A stretch of DNA of 64,000 bases from Thalassobellus sediminis (GCF_044386045.1 NZ_JBISCD010000040.1:1550001-1614000); one strand, 5' to 3'; shown: positions 37,231 through 46,824, counted from the stretch's first letter. Program-made: numbers and translations. The notes: generated by a model from the sequence alone, not told the origin.

Positions 37231-37902
37231 TTATTTTAGGGCGTTTAATACTAAATGAATATAAAAATCTGTTGGTGTTATATTCTCTCTACAATCCGTA
37301 ATTGATTTGAAATGATTTTTTAAAAAGTGCTGATGTAAACTACCTTCTATAATAGTACTTGCTAAACTTGATGCAAATACGTATTTAGGGTTTGCTAGTG
37401 AAATCATGTCACGTAAACGGTACACTATTCTTTTGTATGCAAAAAAATACCCTTCTTTATTCTCTTTGTCTACTTCTTTGGTTAAGAATGACTTAGAGTT
37501 TTCATTTATTATAATACGATTTAAAATTATTTCATTTATATGTGAGTAATTACTGTCTTCTTTAATGGTTCTAGATACAATTTCTATGGCACGTTTTAGT
37601 TTTTCTAAAGCATCAGAAGTGTTATGTGTTTCAAAAACAAGTTGATATTCAATCCAGCTCCAATACCAAGACGTTAAATACACAAGTAATTTATGTTTGC
37701 TTTCAAAATAACGATATATAGAACTTTCATTTGAACCTATTAAAACTCCTAGTTTTTTAAAAGTAAAAGAGTCAAAACCAATATCATCAATTAATATTAT
37801 GCTTTCTTTTATTATGCGCTTGCCTAAAGCCGAAGACTCTGGGTCCTTTATGTAGATTTTTTCAGGAACAGTTATTTTTAAGTTAGATAGTAATGTTTTC
37901 AT
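37231..37902 (-). CDS. TetR-family transcriptional regulator
   Basis: From the ATG at 37902 the protein has 223 residues. The N-terminal helix-turn-helix includes DSFTFKKLGVLIGSNESSIY followed by RYFESKHKLLVY, the classic TetR DNA-binding segment. The C-terminal domain is unlike well-known ligand pockets. The in-frame TTG at 37923 is rejected because it is the end of the TATATTTG promoter box. A 17-bp palindrome next to that box is the likely operator, so the protein probably represses itself and the downstream ABC-HlyD-TolC genes. Confidence 0.9.
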   Translation of the reverse strand: MKTLLSNLKITVPEKIYIKDPESSALGKRIIKESIILIDDIGFDSFTFKKLGVLIGSNESSIYRYFESKHKLLVYLTSWYWSWIEYQLVFETHNTSDALEKLKRAIEIVSRTIKEDSNYSHINEIILNRIIINENSKSFLTKEVDKENKEGYFFAYKRIVYRLRDMISLANPKYVFASSLASTIIEGSLHQHFLKNHFKSITDCRENITPTDFYIHLVLNALK

Positions 37903-37920
37903 GTTTAATGTTTGTTTGTG

Positions 37921-37943
37921 CAAATATAATAGTAATACTATTA
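37921..37943 (-). promoter_or_regulatory. tetR promoter with overlapping palindromic operator
   Basis: The minus strand has TATATTTG (37928-37921), a perfect -7 box. Directly upstream and sharing two bases is the palindrome TAATAGTA-A-TACTATTA (37927-37943) with perfect 8-bp arms. The position would block RNA polymerase, as expected for autorepression. Confidence 0.65.
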
Positions 37944-38033
37944 ATATTGAAAATAAAAATATGTTTTTATGAAATAATTAATATTTCTTAAAAAAATAAC
38001 GATGTAATTATGTTTAAAAAAAGGTGTTTCTTT

Positions 38034-38735
38034 CTAGTGACAATTAATGCTACTAGTAACAGTTTCATTTGTTAGAGCAGGGGAGATATAAGGAATACCA
38101 AGTCCTAAACCACGAAGAATAAATAATGCTCCAATTAGTATTACAAAAACAGGAATGGCCTTTTGTATTTTTTGTCTAACACTGCCTTTCAAAAAGTTAC
38201 TTAAATAAATAGCTGAGGTCATTAAAGGTATAGTGCCTAAACCAAAAACAGCCATGTATAAACTTCCGTTTAAAGCATTGCCTCCAGCAATAGCAGCAAA
38301 AAGAGCCATGTATACTAATCCGCAAGGTAAAAAGCCATTAAGAAATCCAATGGTTAAAAACGTGTCTGCTGTTTTTCTCTTTAATGCCTGTCCTAATGCC
38401 GATTTAACTTTACTTATAAGTTTGTAAATAGGCTTAGAAAAGTTGAATTTATTAAAGGTTTTTTGTGGAATTAAAACAACTAATATCATTAAAACACCAA
38501 TAGTGATAGATAGTTGCTGTTGAAATCCGAAAATATAAAGACTCTTTCCTATAAGGCCAAAAACCAAACCAATAATGCTATAAGCTAAAAGTCTACCAAA
38601 ATGGTAAATAGTGATTTGATATATTTTTTTGAATTCATTTGTTCTGTCTAAAGGAAGCATAAAAGCAATAGGTCCACACATGCCAATACAGTGAAAGCTT
38701 CCTAATAGCCCTAAAAAAAATGCTGAAATAAGCAT
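38034..38735 (-). CDS. TauE/SafE-type membrane protein of the cbb3 oxidase locus
   Basis: The 233 residues form about six transmembrane helices and begin with GLLGSFHCIGMCGPIAFMLP, where the histidine and cysteine in HCxGMCGP are potential copper ligands. Proteins of this UreH/TauE-like group regularly follow ccoGH in Bacteroidota. They are thought to help metal handling or maturation of the oxidase rather than sulphite export. The gene begins one base after ccoH. It is the last gene of the cco cluster, followed by a 110-bp gap with nothing evident. Confidence 0.85.
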   Translation of the reverse strand: MLISAFFLGLLGSFHCIGMCGPIAFMLPLDRTNEFKKIYQITIYHFGRLLAYSIIGLVFGLIGKSLYIFGFQQQLSITIGVLMILVVLIPQKTFNKFNFSKPIYKLISKVKSALGQALKRKTADTFLTIGFLNGFLPCGLVYMALFAAIAGGNALNGSLYMAVFGLGTIPLMTSAIYLSNFLKGSVRQKIQKAIPVFVILIGALFILRGLGLGIPYISPALTNETVTSSINCH

Positions 38736-38736
38736 A

Positions 38737-39183
38737 TTAATAATTTATTGTTTCTTTGTATAAATAAGATTGGTTGTTTAATTGCCAGTCTATTTTAATG
38801 TTCCATCGACCATCTACCAAACGATTGTCAGGTATGAGCAAATAAGGTTTAGATAATGAAATAGCAGTATCAAAATCTAACTGTTTGTTAGATGGTCTAT
38901 ATAGGAACACTTTTCCTTTAATTTTTGAAAAATCAATATCATTAGGAAAATTAATAATTAGTCCCTTAGCTGATTTCTTATATGTAATTTTTTGATTTAA
39001 ATTATTAGCATTTGTTAGCTTATTAATATCGTTTTGATAATTTAATTCTTCAGCGTAATAATCTTCAGTTACTAAATCATGACTGTATTTATTGTTTACA
39101 TTCATGGTGATGATAAAATACATGATAAAGCTTATAAAGCCTATAAATGCAAGTATAATTCCTGTTCCCCAATTAATTTTCAT
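38737..39183 (-). CDS. ccoH: FixH/CcoH family protein
   Basis: The 148 residues comprise one N-terminal transmembrane helix and a periplasmic beta-sandwich, with NNKYSHDLVTEDYYAEELNY and the C-terminal VDGRWNIKIDWQLN. CcoH is required for assembly or stability of cbb3 oxidase and acts with the copper ATPase CcoI. It lies between ccoG and the TauE/SafE-type gene. Confidence 0.9.
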   Translation of the reverse strand: MKINWGTGIILAFIGFISFIMYFIITMNVNNKYSHDLVTEDYYAEELNYQNDINKLTNANNLNQKITYKKSAKGLIINFPNDIDFSKIKGKVFLYRPSNKQLDFDTAISLSKPYLLIPDNRLVDGRWNIKIDWQLNNQSYLYKETINY

Positions 39184-39262
39184 AGTTTTTATATTTTAAC
39201 TTTTATACTTTTCCTTTATTTTTGAGTTTGACTTCTTATCAAACACTTTATTAAATATCAAA

Positions 39263-40687
39263 TTATCTATAACTTCTCGGTCCTAAAAAATTAGCCGTTG
39301 TGGTTTCAATAAGTTTCTCGTTCTGGTAAATACCAATTTTAATTTTATTTCTATCTCCAGATAATACCGAATTATTAATTTCAATAAATAAAGTGCCTTT
39401 GGCAATACCTTGACTTGGTACTACAAACTCATCGCTAGTAGAAACCAATTTCAATGTTCCTTTATGAGATAGTAGTTTTAAACTAACATGATCTATCTCT
39501 TTAGTTGTTTTATTAACTAGTTTATAGGTAAACACATTACTAATAATGTTATTGTCTTTGTGTTCGTATAACTGTCCTGGTAATCTTAAAACATTAGCTT
39601 CAACATTATTTCTTAAAAACAGCATACCTGTTAATAAGCCTATTAAAATAACAAGTACGGCAATGTAGCCTTTTAGTCTAGCTGTTAATTTAAAAGTAGA
39701 TTTCTTCTCAATATTGTCTTCGCTAGCATATCTAATTAAGCCCTTTGGTAAATTAATGCTATCCATAATACTATCACACTCGTCAATACAAGCGGTACAG
39801 TTTATACATTCTAATTGTGTGCCATTTCTAATATCAATACCTGTAGGGCAAACATGTACGCATTGCGAACAATCAATACAATCGCCATGTCCTAAAGCTG
39901 CTCTATCGTCACTTTTTCTGAATTTCTTTCTTCCATTTTCGCCTTCACCACGTTTATGGTCGTAGGCTACAATAATCGATTTATTGTCTAATAAAACACC
40001 TTGTAATCTGCCATACGGACAAGCAATAACGCAAACTTGTTCTCTAAACCAGGCAAATACAAAATAAAAAATAGCTGTAAAAATAAGCAGAGAAATAAGA
40101 TTGCTTACATGACTAAAAGGACCATCTGTTATGTATTGAATAAGTCTATCACTTCCTATTAAATATGCTAAAAATACATTAGCAATAATGAATGAAATAA
40201 TGAGAAATATAATTAGTTTTAATCCTTTCTTTCTAATCTTTTCTGCATTCCACGGTTGTTTAGAAAGTCTAATTTGTTTGCCTCTATCTCCTTCAATCCA
40301 ATATTCAATACGTCTAAAAACCATTTCCATAAAAATGGTTTGCGGACAAATCCAACCGCAAAATATTCTACCAAAAGCAACAGTAAAGAATGTTATGAAA
40401 ATAACCCCAATAATCATTGAAATAACAAACAGATGAAAATCTTGTGGCCAAAACGGAAAACCAAAAATATTAAAACGACGCTCTAAAACATTGAACATTA
40501 AAAACTGATTGCCATTTATTTTTATAAATGGCGACAGTAATAAAAATGCCAATAAACAATAGCTAACCCATTTTCTGTATTTGTAGAATTTGCCACTTGG
40601 TTTTTTAGGAAAAACCCAAGCACGTTTACCATCTTTGGTAATGGTGCCAATAGAGTCTCTAAATGTTTCGTTTTCTGGCGTTTCCAT
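39263..40687 (-). CDS. ccoG: cbb3 oxidase accessory iron-sulphur protein CcoG
   Basis: The 474 residues hold about five transmembrane helices, the cysteine motif GWICPQT, two 4Fe-4S motifs (CIDCSQCVHVCP and CINCTACIDECD) and a C-terminal Ig-like FixG domain. CcoG is thought to reduce Cu(II) to Cu(I) for insertion into the CcoN active site. The gene follows ccoP with a 90-bp gap that shows no promoter I can defend. Confidence 0.95.
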   Translation of the reverse strand: METPENETFRDSIGTITKDGKRAWVFPKKPSGKFYKYRKWVSYCLLAFLLLSPFIKINGNQFLMFNVLERRFNIFGFPFWPQDFHLFVISMIIGVIFITFFTVAFGRIFCGWICPQTIFMEMVFRRIEYWIEGDRGKQIRLSKQPWNAEKIRKKGLKLIIFLIISFIIANVFLAYLIGSDRLIQYITDGPFSHVSNLISLLIFTAIFYFVFAWFREQVCVIACPYGRLQGVLLDNKSIIVAYDHKRGEGENGRKKFRKSDDRAALGHGDCIDCSQCVHVCPTGIDIRNGTQLECINCTACIDECDSIMDSINLPKGLIRYASEDNIEKKSTFKLTARLKGYIAVLVILIGLLTGMLFLRNNVEANVLRLPGQLYEHKDNNIISNVFTYKLVNKTTKEIDHVSLKLLSHKGTLKLVSTSDEFVVPSQGIAKGTLFIEINNSVLSGDRNKIKIGIYQNEKLIETTTANFLGPRSYR

Positions 40688-40776
40688 TTTATTTGGGTTT
40701 AAAAATAAGAACCAAGAATTAACGGAAGTTTTAAGCTATTAATCTTGCTAATCCTTGATTCTATGAACTAGTGTTG

Positions 40777-41718
40777 TTAGTTGGTAACAGTTAACGAATC
40801 TAATTCTGTGGTGTTCATTTCTATAGGGGTTGTTTCTGCATTTTCATCGGCCCAAAGGTCTCCTTGTGGATCTTTTGGGTTTGCTGGTGTAGTACCTTGA
40901 AATGTTAAAAGATAACTTGCTACTTGTGCCATTTCCAGTGGTTTTAGTTGTTGTTTCCAAGCAATCATACCTTTTCCTGAACGTCCTCCTTCAGAAACCG
41001 TTTTGAATACACTTTTTATATCGCCACCTAAAATCCAGTGTTTATCCGTTAAATTCGGACCAATACCACCACCACCATCTGCCATATGACATGCAACACA
41101 GTTTGTTTCGAATATTGTTTTACCAGCACTTAAGTCTGAAGCTTCTGTTAATAGTGTAACCGTATTAACATCTACTAAATTTTTAGCTGTCTTTTTATAA
41201 TTCTCAATAGCTATTCTTGCATCGGCTAATTCCGTCTCTAATTCATCAAATTGATTTTCGCCTTCAAATACATGGAATCGTAATAAGTATACAGCTGCAA
41301 AAATAATTGAAATATAGAAAGAATAGATCCACCATGGCGGTAAGTTGTTGTCTAACTCTTTAATGCCGTCATAGTTATGGTCTAAAATAATTTCGTGTTC
41401 TTCTTCTATTGGTTTGTCAACACCTGCAAGCTTTTTGTAGATATTTGATAACCATGTAAATTTAAACGACTTATTTTTTTCTGCTAAAAATCGGGTTTTC
41501 GCTTCTTCATCTAATTTATGAAGCATCACATTTTCTAAAGCACCAATAATAGCTTCAATAGCAATTAATATAAGTAGTACTAAAAATAAAAATAGTAATA
41601 CTACAGGGTATTCAATAAAGGCAGGTTTTTCTCCAGAATCTATAAAGAATTCTACGGCTCCGAAAATAACAAAAAATGCTACAGGAACACGAATCCAAGA
41701 TGGGATTAAATTTCTCAT
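40777..41718 (-). CDS. ccoP: cbb3-type cytochrome c oxidase subunit III with a single haem c
   Basis: The 313 residues have two N-terminal hydrophobic segments, a CcoP N-terminal domain (DGIKELDNNLPPWWIYSFY, characteristic of the family) and one cytochrome c domain with CVACH and a later methionine ligand (GMIAWKQQL). Proteobacterial CcoP normally carries two haem c groups; only one CxxCH exists here. It passes electrons from soluble or membrane donors to CcoO. It overlaps ccoQ by 4 nt (ATGA). Confidence 0.93.
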   Translation of the reverse strand: MRNLIPSWIRVPVAFFVIFGAVEFFIDSGEKPAFIEYPVVLLFLFLVLLILIAIEAIIGALENVMLHKLDEEAKTRFLAEKNKSFKFTWLSNIYKKLAGVDKPIEEEHEIILDHNYDGIKELDNNLPPWWIYSFYISIIFAAVYLLRFHVFEGENQFDELETELADARIAIENYKKTAKNLVDVNTVTLLTEASDLSAGKTIFETNCVACHMADGGGGIGPNLTDKHWILGGDIKSVFKTVSEGGRSGKGMIAWKQQLKPLEMAQVASYLLTFQGTTPANPKDPQGDLWADENAETTPIEMNTTELDSLTVTN

Positions 41719-41900
41719 AATATATCGTCGTTTTGGTTGTCTAATGGAATGTTACTTACAGTTTTTATATAGTCTTTTTTAGCAGTAAATACCCATAAAA
41801 AGAGCACTACAAAAAATGTGAAAAAGATGAGAAGAGAAATTATTGGGTAAATTTCAATATCCGTAATACTCTCCATATAGTTTTTTGCAAATTTTAACAT
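41715..41900 (-). CDS. ccoQ: CcoQ/FixQ-type small oxidase subunit
   Basis: This 61-residue protein has one transmembrane helix (YPIISLLIFFTFFVVLFLWVF) and a short polar tail containing KKDYIKTVSNIPLD, as in CcoQ, which stabilises CcoP in the complex. Its place between ccoNO and ccoP, overlapping ccoP by 4 nt, supports the call. Confidence 0.9.
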   Translation of the reverse strand: MLKFAKNYMESITDIEIYPIISLLIFFTFFVVLFLWVFTAKKDYIKTVSNIPLDNQNDDIL

Positions 41901-41922
41901 AGTTATAATTTTATGGTTAGTT

Positions 41923-44106
41923 TTAGTTTTGTGATATATCTACTTTAATATCGGAGCCCAGACGTTGTAAATATGCTATAACAGCTACTATTTCTCTGTT
42001 TTTCATTTCTACAAATGATTCCCCGCTTTCGGAAGCGAATTTTTTATCTGCTTCATAGGTTTTTACAAAGTCTGGATCGGTATAAAGGTTTTCTTCAATT
42101 TTTGTGCCTTGTGCCAACATATCTGCTTGCGCATTCGTTATCTCATCTTCAGTATAAGGAACTCCTAAGGTTACCATAACTTTCATTTTAGCTTCAATTT
42201 GCGACTTGTCTAATTCATTTTTAATTAGCCAAGGATAACGAGGCATGATTGAACCCGATGAGGTACTTTGTGGATCATACATGTGATTAAAGTGCCAGTT
42301 TTCTGAATATTTAGACCCTATTCTATGTAAGTCTGGCCCCGTACGTTTACTTCCCCAAAGGAATGGATGATCGTAAACATATTCGCCAGCTTTAGAGTAT
42401 TCGCCATAACGCTCTACCTCACTTCTAAATGGACGAATCATTTGTGAATGACAACCTACACAACCTTCACGAATGTAAATATCACGACCTTCTAATTCTA
42501 AAGGAGTATATGGTTTTACACTGGCTATCGTTGGAATATTAGATTTCACCATAATGGTTGGTATAATTTGTACAATGCCTCCAATTAAAATAGCTACGGT
42601 TGCTAAAAGTGTTAATTGAACTGGTCTGCGTTCTATCCAAGTGTGCCAACCTTCGCTAGAAGTACGTTTTTTAGTAACGCGTTCTAAAGCAACAGCTTCT
42701 GCTAATTCGTTTTCAACTTTGCTACCTTGTTTTATGGTTGCAATAATGTTAAATACTAATATAAGCATCCCTACTAAAAATAACGTTCCACCTATAGCAC
42801 GCATCCAATACATTGGCATAATTTCGGTAACAGTTTCTAAAAAGTTTCCATACGTCAGTGTGCCATCAGGGTTAAATTGTTTCCACATACTTGCTTGTGT
42901 AAATCCTGCAACATACATTGGTAAGGCATACATAATAATGCCTAAGGTGCCAATCCAGAAATGAAGATTTGCTAAGCCTATAGAGTAAAGTTTTGTTTTA
43001 AATAGTTTTGGTACTAAAAAATAAATCATTCCAAAGGTCATAAACCCATTCCACGCTAAAGCACCTACGTGTACGTGTGCAATAATCCAATCGGTAAAAT
43101 GCGCAATGGCATTAACGTTTTTAAGAGATAAAGTAGGGCCTTCAAAAGTAGCCATACCATAACCTGTTATGGCTACAACCATAAATTTTAAAACAGGATC
43201 TGTACGTACTTTATCCCATGCTCCGCGAAGTGTTAATAATCCGTTTATCATACCACCCCAAGAAGGCATTAAAAGCATTACAGAAAATGCAACTCCTAAA
43301 TTTTGAGCCCATTCTGGTAGAGCGGTGTATAATAAGTGATGCGGTCCTGCCCAGATGTATATAAATATTAAAGACCAAAAGTGAACAATAGATAGTCTAT
43401 ATGAATACACAGGTCTGTTAGCCGCTTTAGGAACAAAGTAATACATTAAACCTAAAAACGGTGTTGTTAAAAAGAATGCTACAGCATTGTGTCCGTACCA
43501 CCATTGTACTAAGGCATCTTGTACACCAGCGTACACTGAATAACTTTTTAAAACACTTACTGGTAGCTCTAAACTATTAAATATATGAAGCACTGCAACG
43601 GTAACAAATGTGGCAATGTAAAACCAAATGGCAACATATAAGTGACGTTGTCTTCTTTTTAAAATGGTGCCAATTAAGTTCCACCCAAATACTACCCAGA
43701 CAAGTGCTATTGCAATATCGAAAGGCCATTCTAATTCGGCATATTCTTTAGATGTTGTAAAACCTAGAGGTAAAGTTATAGCTGCTCCAACAATAATAAG
43801 TTGCCAGCCCCAGAAATTAATTTTACTAAGGGTGTCGTTAAACATCCTAGCTTTTAATAAGCGTTGTGTAGAATAGTATATACCAGCAAAAATGGCATTT
43901 CCGACAAATGCGAAAATAACAGCGTTGGTGTGTAATGGTCTTAATCTACCAAAACTTAGCCATGAAATTCCATCGGTTAAGTTTGGGAATAAAAACATGA
44001 AAGCTAGTAGTAGTCCTACTAGCATACCCACAACGCCCCAAAGCATAGTGGCGTATATGAAATTTTTAACGATTTTATTATCGTAATGAAACTGTTGCAT
44101 TTCCAT
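41923..44106 (-). CDS. ccoN: Fused cbb3 cytochrome c oxidase subunits I and II
   Basis: The 727 residues join CcoN (residues 1 to about 480, twelve helices with the haem and CuB histidines, e.g. WWYGHNAV and GPHHLLYTALPEW) to a membrane-anchored CcoO mono-haem cytochrome c. The CcoO part (from about 500) has CVGCHSQMIRPFRSEVERYG and a distal methionine in GSIMPRYPWL. This fused form is usual in Bacteroidota. The enzyme reduces O2 to water with very high affinity and pumps protons. It is in one operon with ccoS upstream and ccoQ and ccoP downstream. Confidence 0.96.
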   Translation of the reverse strand: MEMQQFHYDNKIVKNFIYATMLWGVVGMLVGLLLAFMFLFPNLTDGISWLSFGRLRPLHTNAVIFAFVGNAIFAGIYYSTQRLLKARMFNDTLSKINFWGWQLIIVGAAITLPLGFTTSKEYAELEWPFDIAIALVWVVFGWNLIGTILKRRQRHLYVAIWFYIATFVTVAVLHIFNSLELPVSVLKSYSVYAGVQDALVQWWYGHNAVAFFLTTPFLGLMYYFVPKAANRPVYSYRLSIVHFWSLIFIYIWAGPHHLLYTALPEWAQNLGVAFSVMLLMPSWGGMINGLLTLRGAWDKVRTDPVLKFMVVAITGYGMATFEGPTLSLKNVNAIAHFTDWIIAHVHVGALAWNGFMTFGMIYFLVPKLFKTKLYSIGLANLHFWIGTLGIIMYALPMYVAGFTQASMWKQFNPDGTLTYGNFLETVTEIMPMYWMRAIGGTLFLVGMLILVFNIIATIKQGSKVENELAEAVALERVTKKRTSSEGWHTWIERRPVQLTLLATVAILIGGIVQIIPTIMVKSNIPTIASVKPYTPLELEGRDIYIREGCVGCHSQMIRPFRSEVERYGEYSKAGEYVYDHPFLWGSKRTGPDLHRIGSKYSENWHFNHMYDPQSTSSGSIMPRYPWLIKNELDKSQIEAKMKVMVTLGVPYTEDEITNAQADMLAQGTKIEENLYTDPDFVKTYEADKKFASESGESFVEMKNREIVAVIAYLQRLGSDIKVDISQN

Positions 44107-44117
44107 AATTATAGTTA

Positions 44118-44303
44118 TTAATCTTTTTTGGTTAGTATTGTTTTTTTGGAAGTTTCTTTAATAAGTTCGTCTTCAAATAACATGCGAACAGATGGTGTGT
44201 AGCTATCGTCGTACTGTCCTTTTTTTACAGCCATAATAAATGCTATAAAAAAGCCAACAGCAACAATAACACTTATTGTTAGTAATACATAAATAACACT
44301 CAT
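44118..44303 (-). CDS. ccoS: cbb3 oxidase assembly protein CcoS
   Basis: The 61 residues have an N-terminal transmembrane helix and a short tail with KKGQYDDSYTPSVRMLFED, matching the CcoS family motif (GQFDD...R.L.D type). CcoS is needed for cofactor insertion into cbb3 oxidase. It is the first gene after the FNR-type promoter at 44324-44366 and precedes ccoN by 11 nt. Confidence 0.93.
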   Translation of the reverse strand: MSVIYVLLTISVIVAVGFFIAFIMAVKKGQYDDSYTPSVRMLFEDELIKETSKKTILTKKD

Positions 44304-44323
44304 ACCTACTTGAAGTTATGGTT

Positions 44324-44366
44324 CAAAATTACTTTCATATCAATTTTTAAAATATGACTTTCGTCA
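44324..44366 (-). promoter_or_regulatory. FNR/FixK-type site plus TAnnTTTG promoter of ccoS-ccoNO-ccoQ-ccoP
   Basis: TGA-N6-TCA lies at 44355-44366 within ATGAC-TTTC-GTCAT (arms of 5 bp, centre 44360.5). On the minus strand a perfect TAATTTTG box runs from 44331 to 44324. The centre-to-box distance is 29.5 bp, identical to the hemN promoter. Confidence 0.75.
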
Positions 44367-44379
44367 TGTTTCATTTTTT

Positions 44380-46755
44380 TTATTCTAATTTTCTACCTAA
44401 AATATTAGTGGCAATTGTAGTAAAAGCTACAATGCTAATAGAGCTTAAAGGCATTAATATAGCTGCAACAACAGGAGCTAATTGACCAGTGATTGCAAAA
44501 TAAAGTCCGATACTGTTATAGATAAATGATAGAAAAAAACTCCATTTAATTATTTTTATAGCCGACTTTGAAATTTTTATATAATTGTATAACTGATTAA
44601 ATTTTGAAGCATCTAAAATGGCATCACAAGCAGGGGAGAAAACATTTACGTTTTCTGAAATAGCAATACCCACATTACTTTGAGCCAATGCACCAGCATC
44701 ATTTAAGCCATCACCAATCATTAATACATTAGAGCCTTCGCTTTGATGGTATTTTATATATTCAAGCTTGTCTTCTGGTTTTTGGTTAAAAAGCAGTTTT
44801 GTTTTTGTAGGTAGTAATTTGGTTAAATTATTTTTTTCACCTGAATTATCACCTGAGAGAATTACCAAATCAAATTCTTTTTTAAGAATATTGAATAATT
44901 GAGATAATCCTTTTCTATACGTGTTATAAAAGGTAAACTTACCTTTGTAAGAGTTGTTTGTACTTACATGTACTGATGTATCTAAAGTAGCTGTATGTGC
45001 TGAATGGCCTATAAAAGATGCCGACCCTACTTTAATATTTGCATTTTTATAAGAAGCTGTAATACCTTCACCTAGATGTTCTTCATAAATGTCTAATGTT
45101 ACAATGTCATGTTGGTTTAAAAGTTGGTAAAGCGACCTGCTTAAAGGATGGTTAGAGCCCCGTAATGTACTTTTTAATAAGGATTCTTCGTTTTCAGATA
45201 GTTCGAAACCTTCATATTTGATGGTTGTTTCCTTATTAGTTGTAATCGTACCAGTTTTATCAAAAATGATGGTGTTTATTTTAGATAGTTGTTCAATAAC
45301 ACTAGCGTTTTTAAGGTAGAACTTTTTCTTTCCTAAAATGCGTAAAATATTTCCTAAAGTAAATGGTGTTGCTAACGCTATAGCACATGGGCATGCAATT
45401 ATTAAAACAGATGTGAATACGTTTAATGCTTTACTAGAATCTGTAAATAACCAGAATGTCGTTGCTAAAAGCGCTATAGATAAAATAACTATAGTAAAAC
45501 GTTTGCTAATGTTGTTTGTAATGTTTGTAAACGATAATTCTTTATCATTTTTAAAAACATCGTTACTCCAAAGTTGAGTTAAGTAACTTTGTTCTACCGA
45601 TTTTAAAACATCAACTTCAATGCTTCCGTAGAGTTGTTTTCCGCCAGCAAATAGTTTCTCTCCAGATTTTTTTGAAACGGTTTTTGATTCGCCAGTAACA
45701 AAACTATAATCTATACGTGCGCTTCCTTTAATTAAAATACAGTCAACAGGAATTAATTCTTCATTTCTAATTAATAGCCGATCGCCTTTTTCAATGTCAT
45801 AAACTTGAATAGATTCTTCTTTGTTATTATCTGTTATTTTCGTAATTCCTATAGGGAAATACGATTTGTAATCGCGCTCAAAAGATAAAAAAGTATAGGT
45901 TTTTTGTTGAAAAAATTTCCCTAGTAATAGAAAGAAAATAAGTCCTGTGAGGCTATCGAAAAAACCAGAGCCTGTATTTAAAATAATTTCGGTAGTACTT
46001 CTAATAAATAATACGGTAACACCTATAACTATGGGTACATCAATATTTAAAATATTTGTACGTAAGCCTTTGTATGCTGAAATAAAATAGTCTTGAGCCG
46101 AATAAAAAACAACAGGAACAGAAAAAGCAAACATAAGCCATCTAAATAGTGGTTTAAACTGTTCTAACCAAAATTCGTTGACTTGAAAATATTCAGGAAA
46201 TGATAAAAACATGACGTTGCCAAAGGCAAAACCAGCTACTCCTAATTTATAAATTAGTGTTCGGTTTATGTGTTTTTTGCCAACGCTATAATCATCTAAA
46301 CTAATAAAAGGTTCATAACCAATACTACTTAATAGTATAACGAGTTCCTTTAATGATAATAATTCTATGTTGAAATTTATTCGAACGGTCTTTTTACCAA
46401 AATTGACAATTGAAGAACTAATATCAGGATGTAATTTGTTTAAATTCTCTAAAATCCAAATACAAGAACTACAATGAATATGCGGAATATATAGCGTTAC
46501 TATTTGAGTAGTAGCATTATTAAATTCGAGCAATTGCTCTATTATTTTTGTGTTCTCTAAAAAATTGTATTTACCTTCTATGTCTTTGGGAGTTGCACCA
46601 GGCGCAGCTTGTAAATCGTAATAGCAACTTAAATCGTTTTCAGAAAAAATCTGATAAACGGTTTTGCAACCATTACAGCAGAATGCTTTATCCTCATATG
46701 TGATTTTAGCAGAAGTTGCCTCTAAACCACAGTGAAAACATGTGTCTTTACTCAT
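44380..46755 (-). CDS. ccoI: Copper-translocating P1B-type ATPase of the cbb3 locus
   Basis: The 791 residues start with a cysteine-rich zinc-ribbon-like module (CFHCGL and CCNGC) and an HMA-like domain with CSSCIW. The membrane part contains the ion motif ACPCAIALATPF, and the P domain has DKTGTITT, with GDGLNDAGAL near the end. CcoI delivers copper needed to build cbb3 oxidase rather than acting in general copper detoxification. The gene precedes ccoS by 76 bp, and each has its own FNR-type promoter. Confidence 0.94.
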   Translation of the reverse strand: MSKDTCFHCGLEATSAKITYEDKAFCCNGCKTVYQIFSENDLSCYYDLQAAPGATPKDIEGKYNFLENTKIIEQLLEFNNATTQIVTLYIPHIHCSSCIWILENLNKLHPDISSSIVNFGKKTVRINFNIELLSLKELVILLSSIGYEPFISLDDYSVGKKHINRTLIYKLGVAGFAFGNVMFLSFPEYFQVNEFWLEQFKPLFRWLMFAFSVPVVFYSAQDYFISAYKGLRTNILNIDVPIVIGVTVLFIRSTTEIILNTGSGFFDSLTGLIFFLLLGKFFQQKTYTFLSFERDYKSYFPIGITKITDNNKEESIQVYDIEKGDRLLIRNEELIPVDCILIKGSARIDYSFVTGESKTVSKKSGEKLFAGGKQLYGSIEVDVLKSVEQSYLTQLWSNDVFKNDKELSFTNITNNISKRFTIVILSIALLATTFWLFTDSSKALNVFTSVLIIACPCAIALATPFTLGNILRILGKKKFYLKNASVIEQLSKINTIIFDKTGTITTNKETTIKYEGFELSENEESLLKSTLRGSNHPLSRSLYQLLNQHDIVTLDIYEEHLGEGITASYKNANIKVGSASFIGHSAHTATLDTSVHVSTNNSYKGKFTFYNTYRKGLSQLFNILKKEFDLVILSGDNSGEKNNLTKLLPTKTKLLFNQKPEDKLEYIKYHQSEGSNVLMIGDGLNDAGALAQSNVGIAISENVNVFSPACDAILDASKFNQLYNYIKISKSAIKIIKWSFFLSFIYNSIGLYFAITGQLAPVVAAILMPLSSISIVAFTTIATNILGRKLE

Positions 46756-46781
46756 TATTATTTGCTCATTTTTACCTGAGT

Positions 46782-46824
46782 CAAAATTGAAAAAAGATGT
46801 GCTTTATAAATATGATATTTATCA
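46782..46824 (-). promoter_or_regulatory. FNR/FixK-type site plus near-consensus -7 box of ccoI
   Basis: TGA-N6-TCA lies at 46813-46824 within ATGATATTTATCAT (centre 46818.5). On the minus strand CAATTTTG runs from 46789 to 46782, one mismatch from TAnnTTTG, at exactly 29.5 bp from the dyad centre. The dyad sits between ccoI and the divergent regulatory genes, so it could act on both; no box at the same distance exists on the plus side. Confidence 0.65.
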
